From Corythucha ciliata (lineage: Eukaryota; Arthropoda; Insecta; Hemiptera; Tingidae), in the NCBI GenBank assembly GCA_038030265.1, contig CM075938.1:46059189-46123188 (forward strand): a stretch of DNA of 64,000 nucleotides, in the 5' to 3' direction. Of this stretch, positions 35,878 through 47,031 are shown piece by piece. Each line of letters opens with the position of its first letter. The first letter of the stretch is position 1. A model generated the notes under the pieces. It was not told the DNA's origin. It saw nothing but the letters and a program-made list of their open reading frames with translations, and did not search any database. The translations under genes and the position numbers were made by a program.

Positions 35878-36126
35878 CAAGTCGAGGGCTTTCCTTCTAC
35901 CGAATGTTGCAGATATTGCCGAGTCCACCTTTCCAATCTGCGAGGAGGTTACATTTCTTGGAACGACGCTGGATCGAAAATTGAATTGGTCCAAACATAA
36001 ACGTATCAATAAATTGATCACAAAGTCAGAAAAATACATCAATATAATGCGAATGGTCAGTCACTGCAGATGAGGAGCTGATCCTAAAATTATGTTGACC
36101 TTCTATAGAGCTATACTATCCGTTCT
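35878..36126 (+). pseudogene. LINE fragment downstream of RT, direct part
   Basis: The + strand translation reads KSRAFLLPNVADIAESTFP then ICEEVTFLGTTLDRKLNWSKH, then INIMRMVSHCR, a stop, and GADPKIMLTFYRAILS. This is the post-YADD thumb-like region of Jockey/CR1-type LINEs (FLGxxLDxxLxWxxH). It is cut off at about 36126, where an R1-type sequence starts. Confidence 0.75.
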
Positions 36127-37080
36127 AACAGGGGCGGTCAAGTATCTGGGTGTCGTGCTTGATAGTAAGCTCAGCTTCTGGGAGCACATTAGGGGAGTGA
36201 CGGACAGAGCTGCAAAAGTAGTGTCCAACTTGAGCAGGCTGTTGGCATATGTAGGAGGCGGTTCGCCGAAGAAAAGAAGGTTGCTCATTGCGGTCGCTGA
36301 GGCCGTCATACTATAAGTGGCGGAGGTATGGGCGGGTGCGCTTAAACATCGGAATTATAGCAACAGAATAAATATACTCGCTGTTCAGAGGAAATGTGCT
36401 CCACGCATTACCAGCGTATACCACATACCGGTGTCTGAGCCGGCGGCCGTGCTATTCACCGGTCTGATCTCGATCGATCTGTTGGTAGCGGAGAGGGCGA
36501 GAGTGTAAGGGAGGAAAAATGAGCTGCGATCGAACGTAAAAAGAAGGAGGAGCGAGAGGAAACGCTCCAACTGTGGCAGGCGTCGTGGGAGAGTGAGCGG
36601 AGAGGCCGATGGACAGCCAGGCTTATTCCTCGAATTGAGCCGTGGATAGCGCGGAAACATGGAGAGGTCAACTATTACCTGACGATGTTCTTATCGGGGC
36701 AAGGTTACTTCCAGGAATATCTCCATTGGAATGGCAAAGTGGGCGGTCCGGAATGTGTGTACTGTCGTGCCGATATTGATGACGCGAATCACACCTTCTT
36801 CGAGTGCGAGAGGTGGGCTAGAGCTCGGGGAGACTTCGAGGTGAAAATTGGGATGTTTTCATGCGACAACGTGGTAGAGAAGATGCTTGAGGAGTCAGAT
36901 ACGTGGAGCGACGTGGCTGCTTTTGTAACTGGCCTCCTGAAGATGAAGAAAGCAGAAATTGATGCTCTTACAACATCCGCAAGGGGCAACTTACCAGTCA
37001 ATGGAGAATCATCCTGATGTGGGGAGACCTGATCGATGGAACGGTCTAAAAAATGAATATGAATAAGGTGAAGATGCTAC
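36127..37080 (+). pseudogene. R1-clade LINE, 5'-truncated 3' end
   Basis: The frame starts at VKYLGVVLDSKLSFWEHI and continues RRLLIAVAEAVIL, a stop at 36313-36315 (probably in place of Tyr), then VAEVWAGAL, VQRKCAPRI and LISIDLLVAERARV. After a frameshift near 36510 comes the R1-like C-terminus: WTARLIPRIEPWIARKHGEV, YYLTMFLSGQGYFQEYLH, and a zinc finger CVYC...H...C (CX2CX8HX4C, 36755-36810). ORF2 ends at 37017. Only the last third of ORF2 is present, as expected for 5' truncation during target-primed integration. Confidence 0.85.
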
Positions 37081-37190
37081 CGTGAGCGCCAGAAAATCCC
37101 CCCTGAAGTAATGCTTAATAGGCTGTTCCTGGTGGGGGTTGCTTATCCTATAGTAACCAGCTTGGGGGGGGGGGTGGCAATAGGCCTTTC

Positions 37191-37325
37191 AGCAAGGTGT
37201 TTGGAACATGTTCGGAGCCTTGGGGCTCCGTTGACATGGGACCATCCAATGAAATGTAATCATTTTGAATTTTATTGGCTAGTCCCACGGGAACTCTTCT
37301 CCAAACATGTTCCAAACACCTTGCT
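37191..37325. mobile_element. Palindromic MITE
   Basis: AGCAAGGTGTTTGGAACATG (37191) is inverted as CATGTTCCAAACACCTTGCT, ending at 37325. Inner parts GGGCTCCGTTGACATGGGAC and GTCCCACGGGAACTC pair loosely. Confidence 0.78.
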
Positions 37326-37329
37326 TTAA

Positions 37330-38900
37330 CAGACTTAAAGTCATAGTGTGTTGGGGGGAGGGTGTTAATTGAAGGTTTTAAATTACGGAAAATCTTTAAT
37401 GTGCCACTAATTTCCCAAAGATGTCTAGAAGTCGGTACAGAAAGTTAATTCAATTACGACCTTCAATTTTAAAGGGGCCATACAAATTATTTCTATTTAT
37501 TTATTTATTAATTTTTTTGTCGTTTTTTGGGGAGAGGGGGAGGGTTTGATCAGAAGCCTTTGAGCTAAAAGGTATACGTAAAACGTTTACGTACGTATAT
37601 TTATTATAGGATTATTATAAAACTAATTAATATCGAGAATATACATATTAATTTGATGCATATTCATCATAAGAATATACATATTCTAATGATTTGGGGG
37701 GGGGGGATGACCCCCATGACCACCCTCTGGACCCGCACTTGCTCGGGTGTGAATTTTAAAATCAGCTTTCTCGATACTTGTTCAGTTATCCAAGATCCGG
37801 GGGCACTAATTACTGAAAATTTCATCAACTATCATCAAAACGGGTCGGTTTCTCAAACTGGGGCCCTAGTTAAAGTTGTCGGGAAAAAATCTCGCAAGCG
37901 GTATCCATCAAGAACGCTACATCAGAAATAATACTATCTCGCCATAGCAACCACCTCACGTGAGTTTTTTCCGAAAACTCTAACTACGGCCCCTGGTGTA
38001 GGTTGTGCTATTTACAATCCGGCTCTGCTGATAAGAAGACAGTACAAGTTACCAATCACAATACCTATATTCATAGCCGTGCTTTCTGCTATTTTTAAAG
38101 CTCTAAAAAATGCAATTGATTTGAAATAAAATAAAATATTGATTTTGTGCGACAATAAGAGGGTTATCGCACAAATCTAAACAACGTCAAAATTAGCACG
38201 AAGACACTTAGTATTACTGTTCAAATTATCTATTTAATGGCGTGTCTAGAAGAGAATGTTAAATCATTCACATTTATATGGGGACTCATTCTAAATTATG
38301 TAGTTCAAAAATTTCCTCCTATCCATTTCGCAAAGAAAGAAGTAGTCCAGTAAACCAGTAGAATAATGCGTCAAAGGTTGCAATAATTAGGGTAGATGAT
38401 TTGTTTCATGTTGTAAGGGTGGTGTTCAAATTCTTGACCTTTTCCATCATCCTTTAATTCGGGCAAAACGGCAAAATTTTTTGATTTTTTCGGGTTTAGG
38501 CACTTTTTTGCTTAAGTAGCCATTTTTCGGTTGTGACTGCGAAGTAACATTTCAAAGCAGACAAAATTTCCGACAAAACTAAACCAAAGCGGGATCTAAA
38601 GGTATCACAGTTTCTAATGCTGCGTTTACACGGAGCGAAACTTCCTCGCGAGGCAGTGTTTCACTGTACCGAATTGACAGAGAGTTTCCTCGCGAAACAG
38701 TGTGAGCCAGCAGCTTAAGCGGGGCAATCTAGATGTCAAATTTGGCAGAGCCTGACAATCGGTTTTTCTGAATCATGCGTGATCATCGAGTTTCGCCTTC
38801 ATGGCTATTCTGTACCTCAACAAGAATTTTTCATTTCCGCAAATCAACTCATTAATAGGATAATTGATTTTTTCTTTGATTTTCCTCCAAGCGTCTTCAT
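37330..38900. other. No clear feature
   Basis: Mostly plain. Near 38620-38705, CCTCGCGAGG and CCTCGCGAAACAGTG lie beside GCTGCGTTTACAC, possibly a decayed short MITE. Confidence 0.4.
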
Positions 38901-38907
38901 TGAGCCT

Positions 38908-39090
38908 TTAGGAAGTAAAATGATACCGTTCAGGAACGACGGTAAAACGAACGGAATTTATTGAATGAAATAAAAAGACGCGATAATGTAAAACAGGGAA
39001 ACTTCTTCTTGTCAAAGTACTAAGTGCCAAGTCTTTTTTTTTTAGCATCTGTTTTCTGGTGGTGGCTTATAAAATGTAAATGACGCCACA
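38908..39090 (-). repeat. Gypsy element 3' LTR
   Basis: Second copy of the LTR at 42981-43162. On the - strand it is immediately preceded by the polypurine run AGGGGGGTGA, whose last three bases are also the pol stop codon. Confidence 0.9.
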
Positions 39091-42000
39091 TCACCCCCCT
39101 ATGCAGTCGATGAGGCCGGTGTCAAAAAAAAAAAAACGAACGCGGCGACTCGGCCGCAAGGTGTCGTTTCGAATGTACGTGTCGAGGGGTGGTGATTCAA
39201 GGTATGCCGTTTTAACCCGGTCTAACGAGACCGTGCAGGCTTTGCTTCCCATTCGAAGGGTGATGGTTTTCTTCAATAAGTCCCGGCTGAGGATGGGATG
39301 GGGTCCTGAATAGCGGGGCTGGAGGGGTCGACGGGGAGCATCGTCGCGAAGAAAAGGGTGCGTACAATGGGCGAGTTCCTTGAAAACGAAAGAGCCAGGT
39401 TTCGAATGACGCGATGCTGGAATCGGGCGTAATTTAACGAAGTGACGACATAGCCGGTCCAGAAAGTGAGATACGCCAGTTGAGTCGTCCGAGTAACGGT
39501 CACAGAAAAATTCTCCCGGAAGACGTACTGGTTCTCCGTAGACAAGTTCTGCGGCTGTATTGAAGATCTTCTTTGAAAGCCGATCGAATGCCGAGCAAAA
39601 TCAGTGGAAGGGTTTCAGTCCAAAGAGGGTTGGCGTAACACGCGATGGCGGCCTTCAGTTGTCGATGAATCGCTCGATTTGACCATTAGAGGCAGGGTGA
39701 TAACTCGTTGTTTGCGCGAGTTCAATGCCAAACCGTTGAGACAGGGTTCGAAAAAGGTTTGACGTGAATTGAGAGCCACGGTCGGTTGTTAATCGAGACG
39801 GAACGCCAAAACGAGAAATCCAACCTGAAACAAAGGCCTGAGCAACGATTTCAGCGTGAATGTCTTTTAACGGGATGACTTCGGGCCAACGAGTGAATCT
39901 ATCAATACACGTGAGACAATATTTAAAATCGTCCGAAGAGGGAGGGGGACCGATAATGTCGATGTGGACATGTGAAAAACGAGATGAAGGAAGATCAAAG
40001 TGTCCCAAAGGAGAAGATACATGACGAGTTACTTTTGTTCTCTGACAAGCGAGACACGATCGAGTCCACGACTGGACGTCTTTCTTAACGGATGGCCAGA
40101 CAAAACGATCCGTGACCAATTTAACCGTTGCTCGGACACCGGGGTGACTCAGATTATGAATAAGGTGAAAAATCTGACGACGACAAGGGGAAGGTACGAA
40201 GGGGCGAGGGCGACCGGTTGACACGTCGCAGTATAACTTGAAGTTGTCACCTGGAAAATGTACATTTTGCAATTTTAAACCGGTGTCACCTGATTGCAGC
40301 CAGTGTTTCAGTTCGCCGTCGTTGGTTTGGGCGTCGGCGATGGCTTTGTAATCGACCGAATGAGAAACTGCTTCGACCCTGGATAGAAAATCAGCCACGA
40401 CGTTTTCTGATCCACTGATGTGACGAATATCAGTTGAAAACTGTGAAATAAAAATGAGTTGGTTGCGTTGAACCGGAGGCATTTTGTCACGTTTTTGGGA
40501 AAAGATGAAGGTTAGTGGCTTGTGGTCCGTGTACATCGTGAAAACTTGCCCTTCCAAGGCATGGCGAAAGTGGTGAACGCCTTCATAAACTGCCAGAAGC
40601 TCTCTATAAAAGGGTGGCCAATCGGAATGACGTTGCGACAACTTTTTGGAAAAGAAAGCCAGTGGCTGCCAAGCGTTGTCTACGAATTGTTGGATAACGG
40701 CTCCGATTGCCTTCAAGGAAACATCTGTGAACAAGGCAAGAGGGGCTTCGGGCTTGGGGAAACAGAGAAGGATGGACCGCGAAAGGCTGTCTTTACACGT
40801 TTGAAACGCGTTTTCAAGAAGAGGAGTCCAAGTTATTTTGGTCGAGCCTTTTGGCTTGGGACCAGCGAGGATGCCATGAAGTGGGGCTTGGACTTCAGCG
40901 GCCATGGGAATGTGATGCCTGTAAAAATTAAGCATACCCAGGAAACGACGAAGCTCTGAGACAGTGTGGGGTTTTGGAAACGAGACGATAGCTTCAACGC
41001 GATCGGCAGGAGGCGAGACTCCTGAGCCGGACACTTGGTAGCCGAGGAAAACGAGTTCTGACTGGGCGAAAATACACTTCGCCGGATTGACAACAACGCC
41101 AAATTGAGACAAACGACGGAAAAGAATATCGAGGTGCTTGGCGTTTCGAAGACCAAAAGTCATAAAGGGAAATTCGAAAAGCCCGAATGGAGTGCTTATA
41201 GCGGTTTTGCACACGTCGTCAGGATGTACCGGGATTTGCTGGTAGGCTTTGACGAGATCGATGAGAGTGAAAACGGTAGATCCATGTATGCTGTGCACAA
41301 AATCATGAATATGCTTGACTGGATACCTATCCGGGATGGTTCTGGAGTTAAGTGCCCGATAATCGCCACACGGTCTCCAACCGCTGCCTCCTTTTTTCTT
41401 GACGATGTGAAGTGGTGACGACCACGAGCTGTCGGATGGACGTGCCGTTCCATTTTGGAGCATTACGTCAAATTCACTTTTCGCGACGCTTAGTCGTTCA
41501 CCCGAGAGGCGGCGAGGTCGGCAGGAGACCGGAGGACCGTGTTGTGTTCTAATGTAATGAACTGTCGAATGTTTAATTTCTCGATTTAAACCAGGAGGGC
41601 GAGTTGTCTCTGGGAAACGAGTGAAAATGTCATTCGCGAGGCGACCGTTTACTGCCTTGACGCTTTTTTGAGCGACGTTCGACGTTTGACATGTGATGTT
41701 GAGCCCGGTTTTTCCATAGAGTAAGCGTTGGAGTCGACAATCTGGTAACAGATGGTAATTTGCGAGAAAATCTGAACCAATAATTGGAATGCTAACGTCA
41801 GCAATTATAAATGCTCAACGAAAATCGCGGCGCAAACCAATATCTAGTGATACGTTATACAGACCGTAGGTAGCGATGTCACTGTTATTAGCGGCACTCA
41901 ACGTATGGTTGGACTTGTGTAAAATCCTTCCCGTGAGTAACCGTCGAGGGTAGCAAGAAACATCAGAACCGGTGTCGATTATACATTTTTGTTTTGAACG
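39091..42000 (-). pseudogene. Gypsy pol (PR-RT-RH-IN) with RT catalytic core deleted
   Basis: The protease active site DTGSDV lies at about 41960-41976 (catalytic Asp 41974-41976). A TGA at 41815-41817 interrupts the protease (DFR, stop, AFIIADV). RT begins near 41463 ([20 protein letters not shown]) and includes the first catalytic Asp in [17 protein letters not shown]. At about 41140 FGLRNA is joined in frame directly to HLDILFRRL, so the segment carrying the YxDD box is gone. RNase H ([25 protein letters not shown]) and integrase follow (HHCC zinc region HPGVRA...CLACQ; Asp in HIDIIGP, Asp in TTDRGSQF, Glu in NGQIERF). Frameshifts near 39660 and 39555 precede the C-terminal domain (TLRMGSKACTVSLDRVKTAYL). 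The final stop abuts the 3' LTR. Confidence 0.92.
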
Positions 42001-42059
42001 ACGCTCAAAAATAAATGAGCGGTTTTTAGAAGGCGTCGTTGAGGCAGTCGTTGCCGCTT

Positions 42060-42901
42060 TCAGTGACTGCCGCTCTCGTTTCCCTGTAAATTACAGGGCT
42101 GGACACACTTGGTGGCCTTAATTTGAAATCGAGAGTGGTACCAGCAGAATTTCTGATCGGGGGTGTAGTGTTTACTTCGGGAGCGAGAACGATTACGTTG
42201 CTTACCATGGTTCCCTTGGCGATCGTTTTGAGTGGTTGCTATAGGCGCTCGAGTTGTTGTGAAAGTTGGTTGAACCGTTGATTTAATATTTGAAGCGAAT
42301 TTTGGGAAAAATGACTTGCCTCTTGGGAGCTCGTAGCGGTAGAAAATACAGACGGCTGAGTCGGTAAAATTTCGACGATTCTGTCCGCTAAAACGGCTAA
42401 TTGATCGAGGCCGAGTTCCTGTTGCGAGGCAAGAATTGCTGACACGGTATTTGGTAGTCAATGTAGCCATAATTGTTTCAATAAACCGTCGCTTACCGCT
42501 GACGACGACTCGAGGGCACGAAGATGACGTAGGAATTGGGAGGGTTTTCTGTCACCAAGGTCTTCTTCGCTAATGAGCTGTTTAACACGCCGTTCTTCGG
42601 ATAAAGATAGGCGCAGAAAAAGTTCCCGTTTCAAAATTTCGTATGTTTGTCGTTCCGCGGGGCCAGTAATGATATCCTCGACTTCAGCTGCAGCTCGGGT
42701 CTCCAGCTGCGAGACGACGTAATAGTAGAGCGTTTGGTCAGCCGTGATGCCGGCTAGAGCGAACTGTGCTTCAGCCTGGGCGAACCATAACGCGGGCTTG
42801 TCCGCCCAAAACGGTGGAAGCTTGGCCGAAACTCTGTAAACTGCTTCTGGTAGACCAGGTGCTGGAGCTGGAGCAAAAGCTTCGTTTGGGGCGGCTTGCA
42901 T
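42060..42901 (-). pseudogene. Gypsy gag, disrupted
   Basis: It starts at an ATG at 42901 (MQAAPNEAF...) and reads through a retrotransposon capsid region (LPPFWADKPALWFAQAEAQF, LKRELFLRLSLSEERR, KPSQFLRHL). A TGA at 42458-42460 interrupts it where the frame otherwise continues (QLWLH, stop, LPNTVSAILASQQ). The codon is consistent with CGA to TGA decay. A frameshift near 42240 then moves to the frame holding the C-terminal metal-binding motif FCWYHSRFQIKATKCVQPC. The same fold and motif recur in the separate remnant at 61325-61865. Confidence 0.88.
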
Positions 42902-42959
42902 TTCAATCAGTCGAGCGGTTGCCGGTTAACAAAAAAAAAATAAATAAATAAATAAAATT

Positions 42960-42978
42960 GTTCGAATCGGGGTCACCA
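42960..42978 (-). other. Gypsy primer-binding site
   Basis: On the - strand TGGTGACCCCGATTCGAA lies within three bases of the LTR end. TGG followed by an acceptor-stem-like sequence is the usual form of a site pairing with a tRNA 3' end (here a 3' end reading GGGGTCACCA). The tRNA species was not assigned. Confidence 0.75.
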
Positions 42979-42980
42979 AT

Positions 42981-43162
42981 TTAGGAAGTAAAATGATACC
43001 GTTTAGGAACGACAGTAAAACGAACGGAATTTATTGAATGAAATAAAAAGACGCGAAAATGTAATACAGGGAAACTTCTTCTTGTCAAAGTTCCAAGTGT
43101 CAAGTCTTTTTTTTTAGCATCTGTTTTCTGGTGGTGGCTTATAAAATGTAAATGACGCCACA
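42981..43162 (-). repeat. Gypsy element 5' LTR
   Basis: Read on the - strand it begins TGTGGCGTCATTTACATTTT and ends near CTTCCTAA. It matches 38908-39090 almost throughout. On the + strand it is recognisable by the run aatgaaataaaaagacgcg. Confidence 0.9.
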
Positions 43163-43344
43163 AGCCTTTTACTATCGTACCCGGGATCCTTGGGAACGTG
43201 ACCGGATCTGGGGGGGACTACCGGGGCTATAGCCCTGTGCGGAAAATTTCGAGGGGCGGCAAAATGTTAGAAATATTTTTAGTCGAGGGAGGGGGATAAG
43301 ACAAATTGTACCAGAAGAGATGAAAAGAGAAAGAAAATAAATGT

Positions 43345-43369
43345 TTTCTCTCTCTCTCTCTCTCTCTTT
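43345..43369. repeat. (CT)n microsatellite
   Basis: About 12 CT units. Confidence 0.95.
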
Positions 43370-43439
43370 TTCGTGCCCGTACTGAGGGCTCTTCCGCTCA
43401 CCGCCAGGAACGCTCACACGAAGCCGCCGCAGCCTCATA

Positions 43440-44000
43440 GTGAATCGTTCAATAGCAGGGTCAGTGGCGGATCTCCACGCTCCATCTATCGGGGCCCGGA
43501 CCGGAAATCTCTACGAGGCCCCTTATCATCCTTTGTTTGCCTCAATTGCCGAATTCAAGGACTTGGTTCATCCAAAAAATAAAATTTCCTGGTTTGGCAC
43601 TTTTTAAGGACCTATTTCGCGAATTTTGTCGCTTCCAAAAACAATTTTATGCCTCATGTAGCTCTTTCAACCCCAATATGGCTGTTTATATACTTCATCG
43701 CTTTTAATGACCACTTTTTCTCAATTTTAGCAGCGAACTAGAGCTTTTTCCTAATTCTAGCCGTGAGTTAGCGTGTTTTTATTTCAATTTTAGCGGATAT
43801 TCGACGCTTTTTCCCAATTTTTGCCGCGAATGAGTGATGTTTCCAACTCGCGGATTTGCCGGAACTACACTCCAGCTTTTTTTTCTCAATTTTTGCCAGG
43901 AAGTTAGATCAGAAAACACGAATTGACGCATTTACTCAATTTTAGCCACGAATGAGGGCCTTTTCTCAATTTTAGCCGGGAATATTAGAGCTTTTCAAAA
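43440..44000 (+). repeat. Possible short composite: GC-rich end, B-like unit, family A array
   Basis: TATCGGGGCCCGGACCGG resembles the GC-rich composite ends. A B-like unit is near 43615-43655. The A array is at 43700-43990, with two clean units exactly 30 bp apart at 43935 and 43965. Confidence 0.5.
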
Positions 44001-44730
44001 CGTTTAGTCGAGTAATAGCCCGCAGAACAGCGAAAATTGAGCGTGGCTTCTTAATTTCAGACGTAGGCTTGCCTGTAAGCTTGCTCAGAGAAAAGAACTG
44101 CGCACATGGGCCTCGATAGGCTATTGCGACGACGATTTTATTCGGAACGAGTCGGAACGAATGCACGAGCTGGTGACGTCAGAGTACGCAACACATGTGG
44201 AATGTTTTAGTGGTCAAAATTATTGTACACGTTCTTCAGATTTAGGCTAAGCTTTCCAACAAAGAGTAAGCAGCTAACGGTAACTACATTGATCAATAAT
44301 TCATTGTTGATAGATGTAGTGCATAATTACATTAGTTGGTACGGCCATTGCTCGTAGTAGGCTTTAAGGAATGTTATTGGTTTTCGTTATTCGTAATTGA
44401 TGATCGTGGGATTCGTTTCAATAGTCATTGTCGTTGAATTAGACCCCAATGTTTCTGTAGCTATAGGTATTGTTAGTTTCCAGCATTTCGTCCTTTATTG
44501 GAAACTATGATACTTATACGAATGGACCCGTTTTGTCTAGGAAATGTTGTCTAATTTGGAAAGTTACTTCGTATTGTCACTACCAAAAACCGGTAGGTTT
44601 AGCGAAAAAGTGCAAAAAATCACAAAAAATTCAAAAATGCCGCAGGTTTTCAATAATTTAAGGATGATCCCGATGTTTTCGGACAAAAATGATCAACATT
44701 TAAAAATGGATAAAACCACTTATTTGGAGG

Positions 44731-45136
44731 TTTCTCGACCATGGGGAATGCGAAAATCGAGACGGATTTTCGATTATACGAACAATTGAAGGGAAGCTCA
44801 CTGTGATGCCACCGTTTTTGGTTACTTATTATTGTACACGTCTGCATCAGAAGCCGCACGAATTTTCCCATAGAATCGACAGACATGAATTACTGCAAAA
44901 CTCCAAACTACGGTAAAGCTAAAAAGGGGTTAAAAAACCACAGTTTGAGTCCAACCTCAGGAAAGCTCAAAGAAAGTACATAGAAGGTCCAACCTCAGAA
45001 AGTTCTATAACCACTGTGAACCTCCAACCTCAGTATTTTGTGGTTTCTCAACACGGGCAACTCGAAAATTGAGACGCATTTTTGATTAGAAGAGTCAATA
45101 AAGGGGTTCTTACTGTGATGCCACAGTTTTTAACTA
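44731..45136 (+). repeat. Direct duplication around a family D array
   Basis: GTTTCTCGACCATGGGGAA to CACTGTGATGCCACCG (44731-44815) recurs as GTTTCTCAACACGGGCAAC to TACTGTGATGCCACAG at about 45042-45126, an offset of about 311 bp. The D array (CCAACCTCAG, GGAAAGCTC) lies between, at 44890-45040. Confidence 0.65.
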
Positions 45137-45139
45137 TAC

Positions 45140-46640
45140 CTCTGCTGTGGATCTCCTTAAGATGTGGCCAGTACCAAGGACGTCCCCGGCCCTTACCTGG
45201 TCTGGACCCCATCTTCGGCCAGGACTCCCCAGTCGAGGCGGTCCCATCACTCAGTACGACCTGTTAGCCGAGACTGGTGTATTCCATTCCCGCCCTGTAC
45301 TATACTATACCTGCCCACTTTTTCAGGGGCCGTACGAATTTTCCCGCAGACTGCAGCAATGAAGTCTGGAGGAAGAGTCTCGAATCTCGATGCTCGTGAA
45401 CTTCTCTGCGTAGCTCAGGGGCCTCAGTACGAACAGTGTCGAAAAATTGCCGCAGGCGGGATCAATGATGAACAAATTTCAAGACGCCACCTTGGCCATC
45501 ATCTTGTGTTTTTTTATTTGTTTGTTTTTTTTTTTACACCGATACGTATACTGGTGATCCTGAAGTCGATAAAATCGGCTGAAACCTACGATCATGACGC
45601 GAAACATTCATTTCTGGACAGTTTAAGTGGCTCTGAAGGCCACTCGGTTACCGACTGCATTTCTCGGTTGAGCATGATGGTTCGAGAGGTCATAAGATTT
45701 ACGAGCCGTCTGCCTGAACCTTTGAGAAAATAATTCTATAATTTGAAGTTGAAACATGAAGCGTAAGGTAATGAAAGGCATGGGCGTTCCGGAACTAAGA
45801 CTCCCTTCACACGGATATGCAACAGTTTTACAATATGAGCTTGAACGACGATGAATTTTAAAAGCTGAGGTGGAGTGGTTAGCATCCACTCATCCTAAAC
45901 ACATCGGTAGAATATATTTCTGATTGATTATCTTGTGTATAGCATTAGAGGGGTCGATCACGTTCTTCAGTTATAAGAAGGGGTGGGTTTCTCTGGTGGA
46001 TGCTATGAACAAAACGCGACACGAAAGGCAAAGAGAATCGCGTAGTAGGTACGACACGTAAATAAGGGTAAACACCACCATGAAAGGCAAGCTGGAAAAG
46101 CGATCGTGCTTTAACCGCCTAATGCAATTTATTCAACCCCCGAATTTAAACCTAAAACTTTCGGTGAATAACGAGAGAGTTTTCATCGTCACTCTTTCTT
46201 CTTTTACGTTTCGAACGTTCTAAATTTCAAAGGTTCCCTTCTACTAGAACAACCTACAAGGCTTTTCGGCTATTAAGTCTGCTTTGAGACCATTCTTGAG
46301 GGTTGTGGTTGGGAGAGGGTTCACCTTGATTGTAGGAAAGCCCATGGGTTTAGTGGTCGCTTAAAAATTCTCGGAAAGGGGTGTAGAAGACTCGGAGGAG
46401 CTATTAGCGGAGTAAGCTATGAAGGGCGGAGGTAAAGTAATAATGAGCAGGGATAGACTCGATGGATTTTCATTGTCAGTCGATACTTTCTCTTGCCAAT
46501 CACGCAATACTTTATAAGAGTACAACTATTATTCTCTTTAAAACTCTTGTTTTATTTTACGTAACGTACGCAAATGATTGAATTATTGAAACTGCTACAC
46601 GAATGATGAAAAATCCTCATACCACTTCTATTGCTTTGTT
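45140..46640. other. No supported gene; GC-richer block at 45150-45470
   Basis: Three overlapping + frames are open in 45082-45733 (up to 189 codons). The block contains no known domain and shares GTACGAATTTTCCCGCAGA with the repeat at 44854. It is more likely repeat-derived than a gene. Confidence 0.45.
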
Positions 46641-46644
46641 TCAG

Positions 46645-47031
46645 CTGCCTCCATTGATGGACTCGTCGCGCTCGATATGAGTTTGTACTGGGCCAGCCTA
46701 CTGGTGGTTGTTGGCTGCGTGGGCGGTCAATTGTCCGGTCCACCAGGTCCCAACTTCCAGTGCCCACCCCATCAGGAGATCAACCCGTGCGTGTGCGTCG
46801 TCAAGAAAAATGGTCTCGACATCCTGTGCGAGTTCACCGACGTCTATCATATTACCAAGGCGATGACAGTTCTCAAGGGGAAATCATCGCTCGTAATTTA
46901 CTATTTAAAACTACGCCACAACAATTTACCCAAACTGCAGAGCTTCATTTTCCTTGGGATTGACATCAGGCATTTGACGATACACAACAGTAGTTTAGCC
47001 GTAGTCGAGGAGTCATCGTTGAGCAGCATGG
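46645..47031 (+). CDS. First visible coding exon of a secreted LRR protein
   Basis: The exon follows a good acceptor (tttgtttcag, ending at 46644) and ends at a consensus donor (gtaagt from 47032). An ATG at 46677 opens a typical signal peptide of about 17 residues (hydrophobic core LLVVVGCVGG). An LRR N-terminal cysteine cap follows (CPPHQEINPCVC...LDILCEF), then LRR-like strands including LKLRHNNLPKL and IRHLTIHNSSLAVVEESSL. The reading frame is also open upstream of this ATG as far as the acceptor, so a start in an earlier exon is possible; the signal peptide directly after 46677 makes that ATG the better choice. The exon ends after one base of a codon and the exon at 51635 supplies the other two. 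Extracellular arthropod LRR proteins of this layout act as adhesion or matrix proteins or receptors. The exact orthologue cannot be named. This is the only convincing host gene in the window. Confidence 0.82.
46657..46680 (+). promoter_or_regulatory. Upstream mini-ORF overlapping the LRR start codon
   Basis: An eight-codon frame (MDSSRSI then stop) begins at an ATG 20 bases before the proposed LRR start, in another frame. Its TGA overlaps the LRR ATG as ATGA. If 46677 is the true start, this could lower initiation or allow reinitiation. It is irrelevant if the protein starts in an upstream exon. Confidence 0.35.

Larger units (their letters stand above)
38908..43162 (-). mobile_element. Gypsy-type LTR retrotransposon, defective
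   Basis: The element is about 4,255 bp on the - strand with LTRs of 182-183 bp, a tRNA-type primer site (42960-42978), gag, protease, RT, RNase H, integrase and a polypurine tract (39091-39100). The flanks share agcct (38903-38907 and 43163-43167), a probable 4-5 bp target duplication; the shared run is agccttt, so the exact LTR edge is ambiguous by 1-3 bases. The two LTRs differ by about seven substitutions and one indel, so this copy is older than the copia one. It cannot be autonomous: RT lacks its catalytic core and gag and pol carry stops and frameshifts. Confidence 0.93.

Noticed and set aside
38620..38705. MITE with CCTCGCGAGG motifs
   Set aside because: The inverted pairing is too poor to define ends.
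45164..45733. 189-codon open frame on the + strand
   Set aside because: Two other frames are open in the same GC-rich block, part of it matches the local repeat duplication, and no domain is visible.
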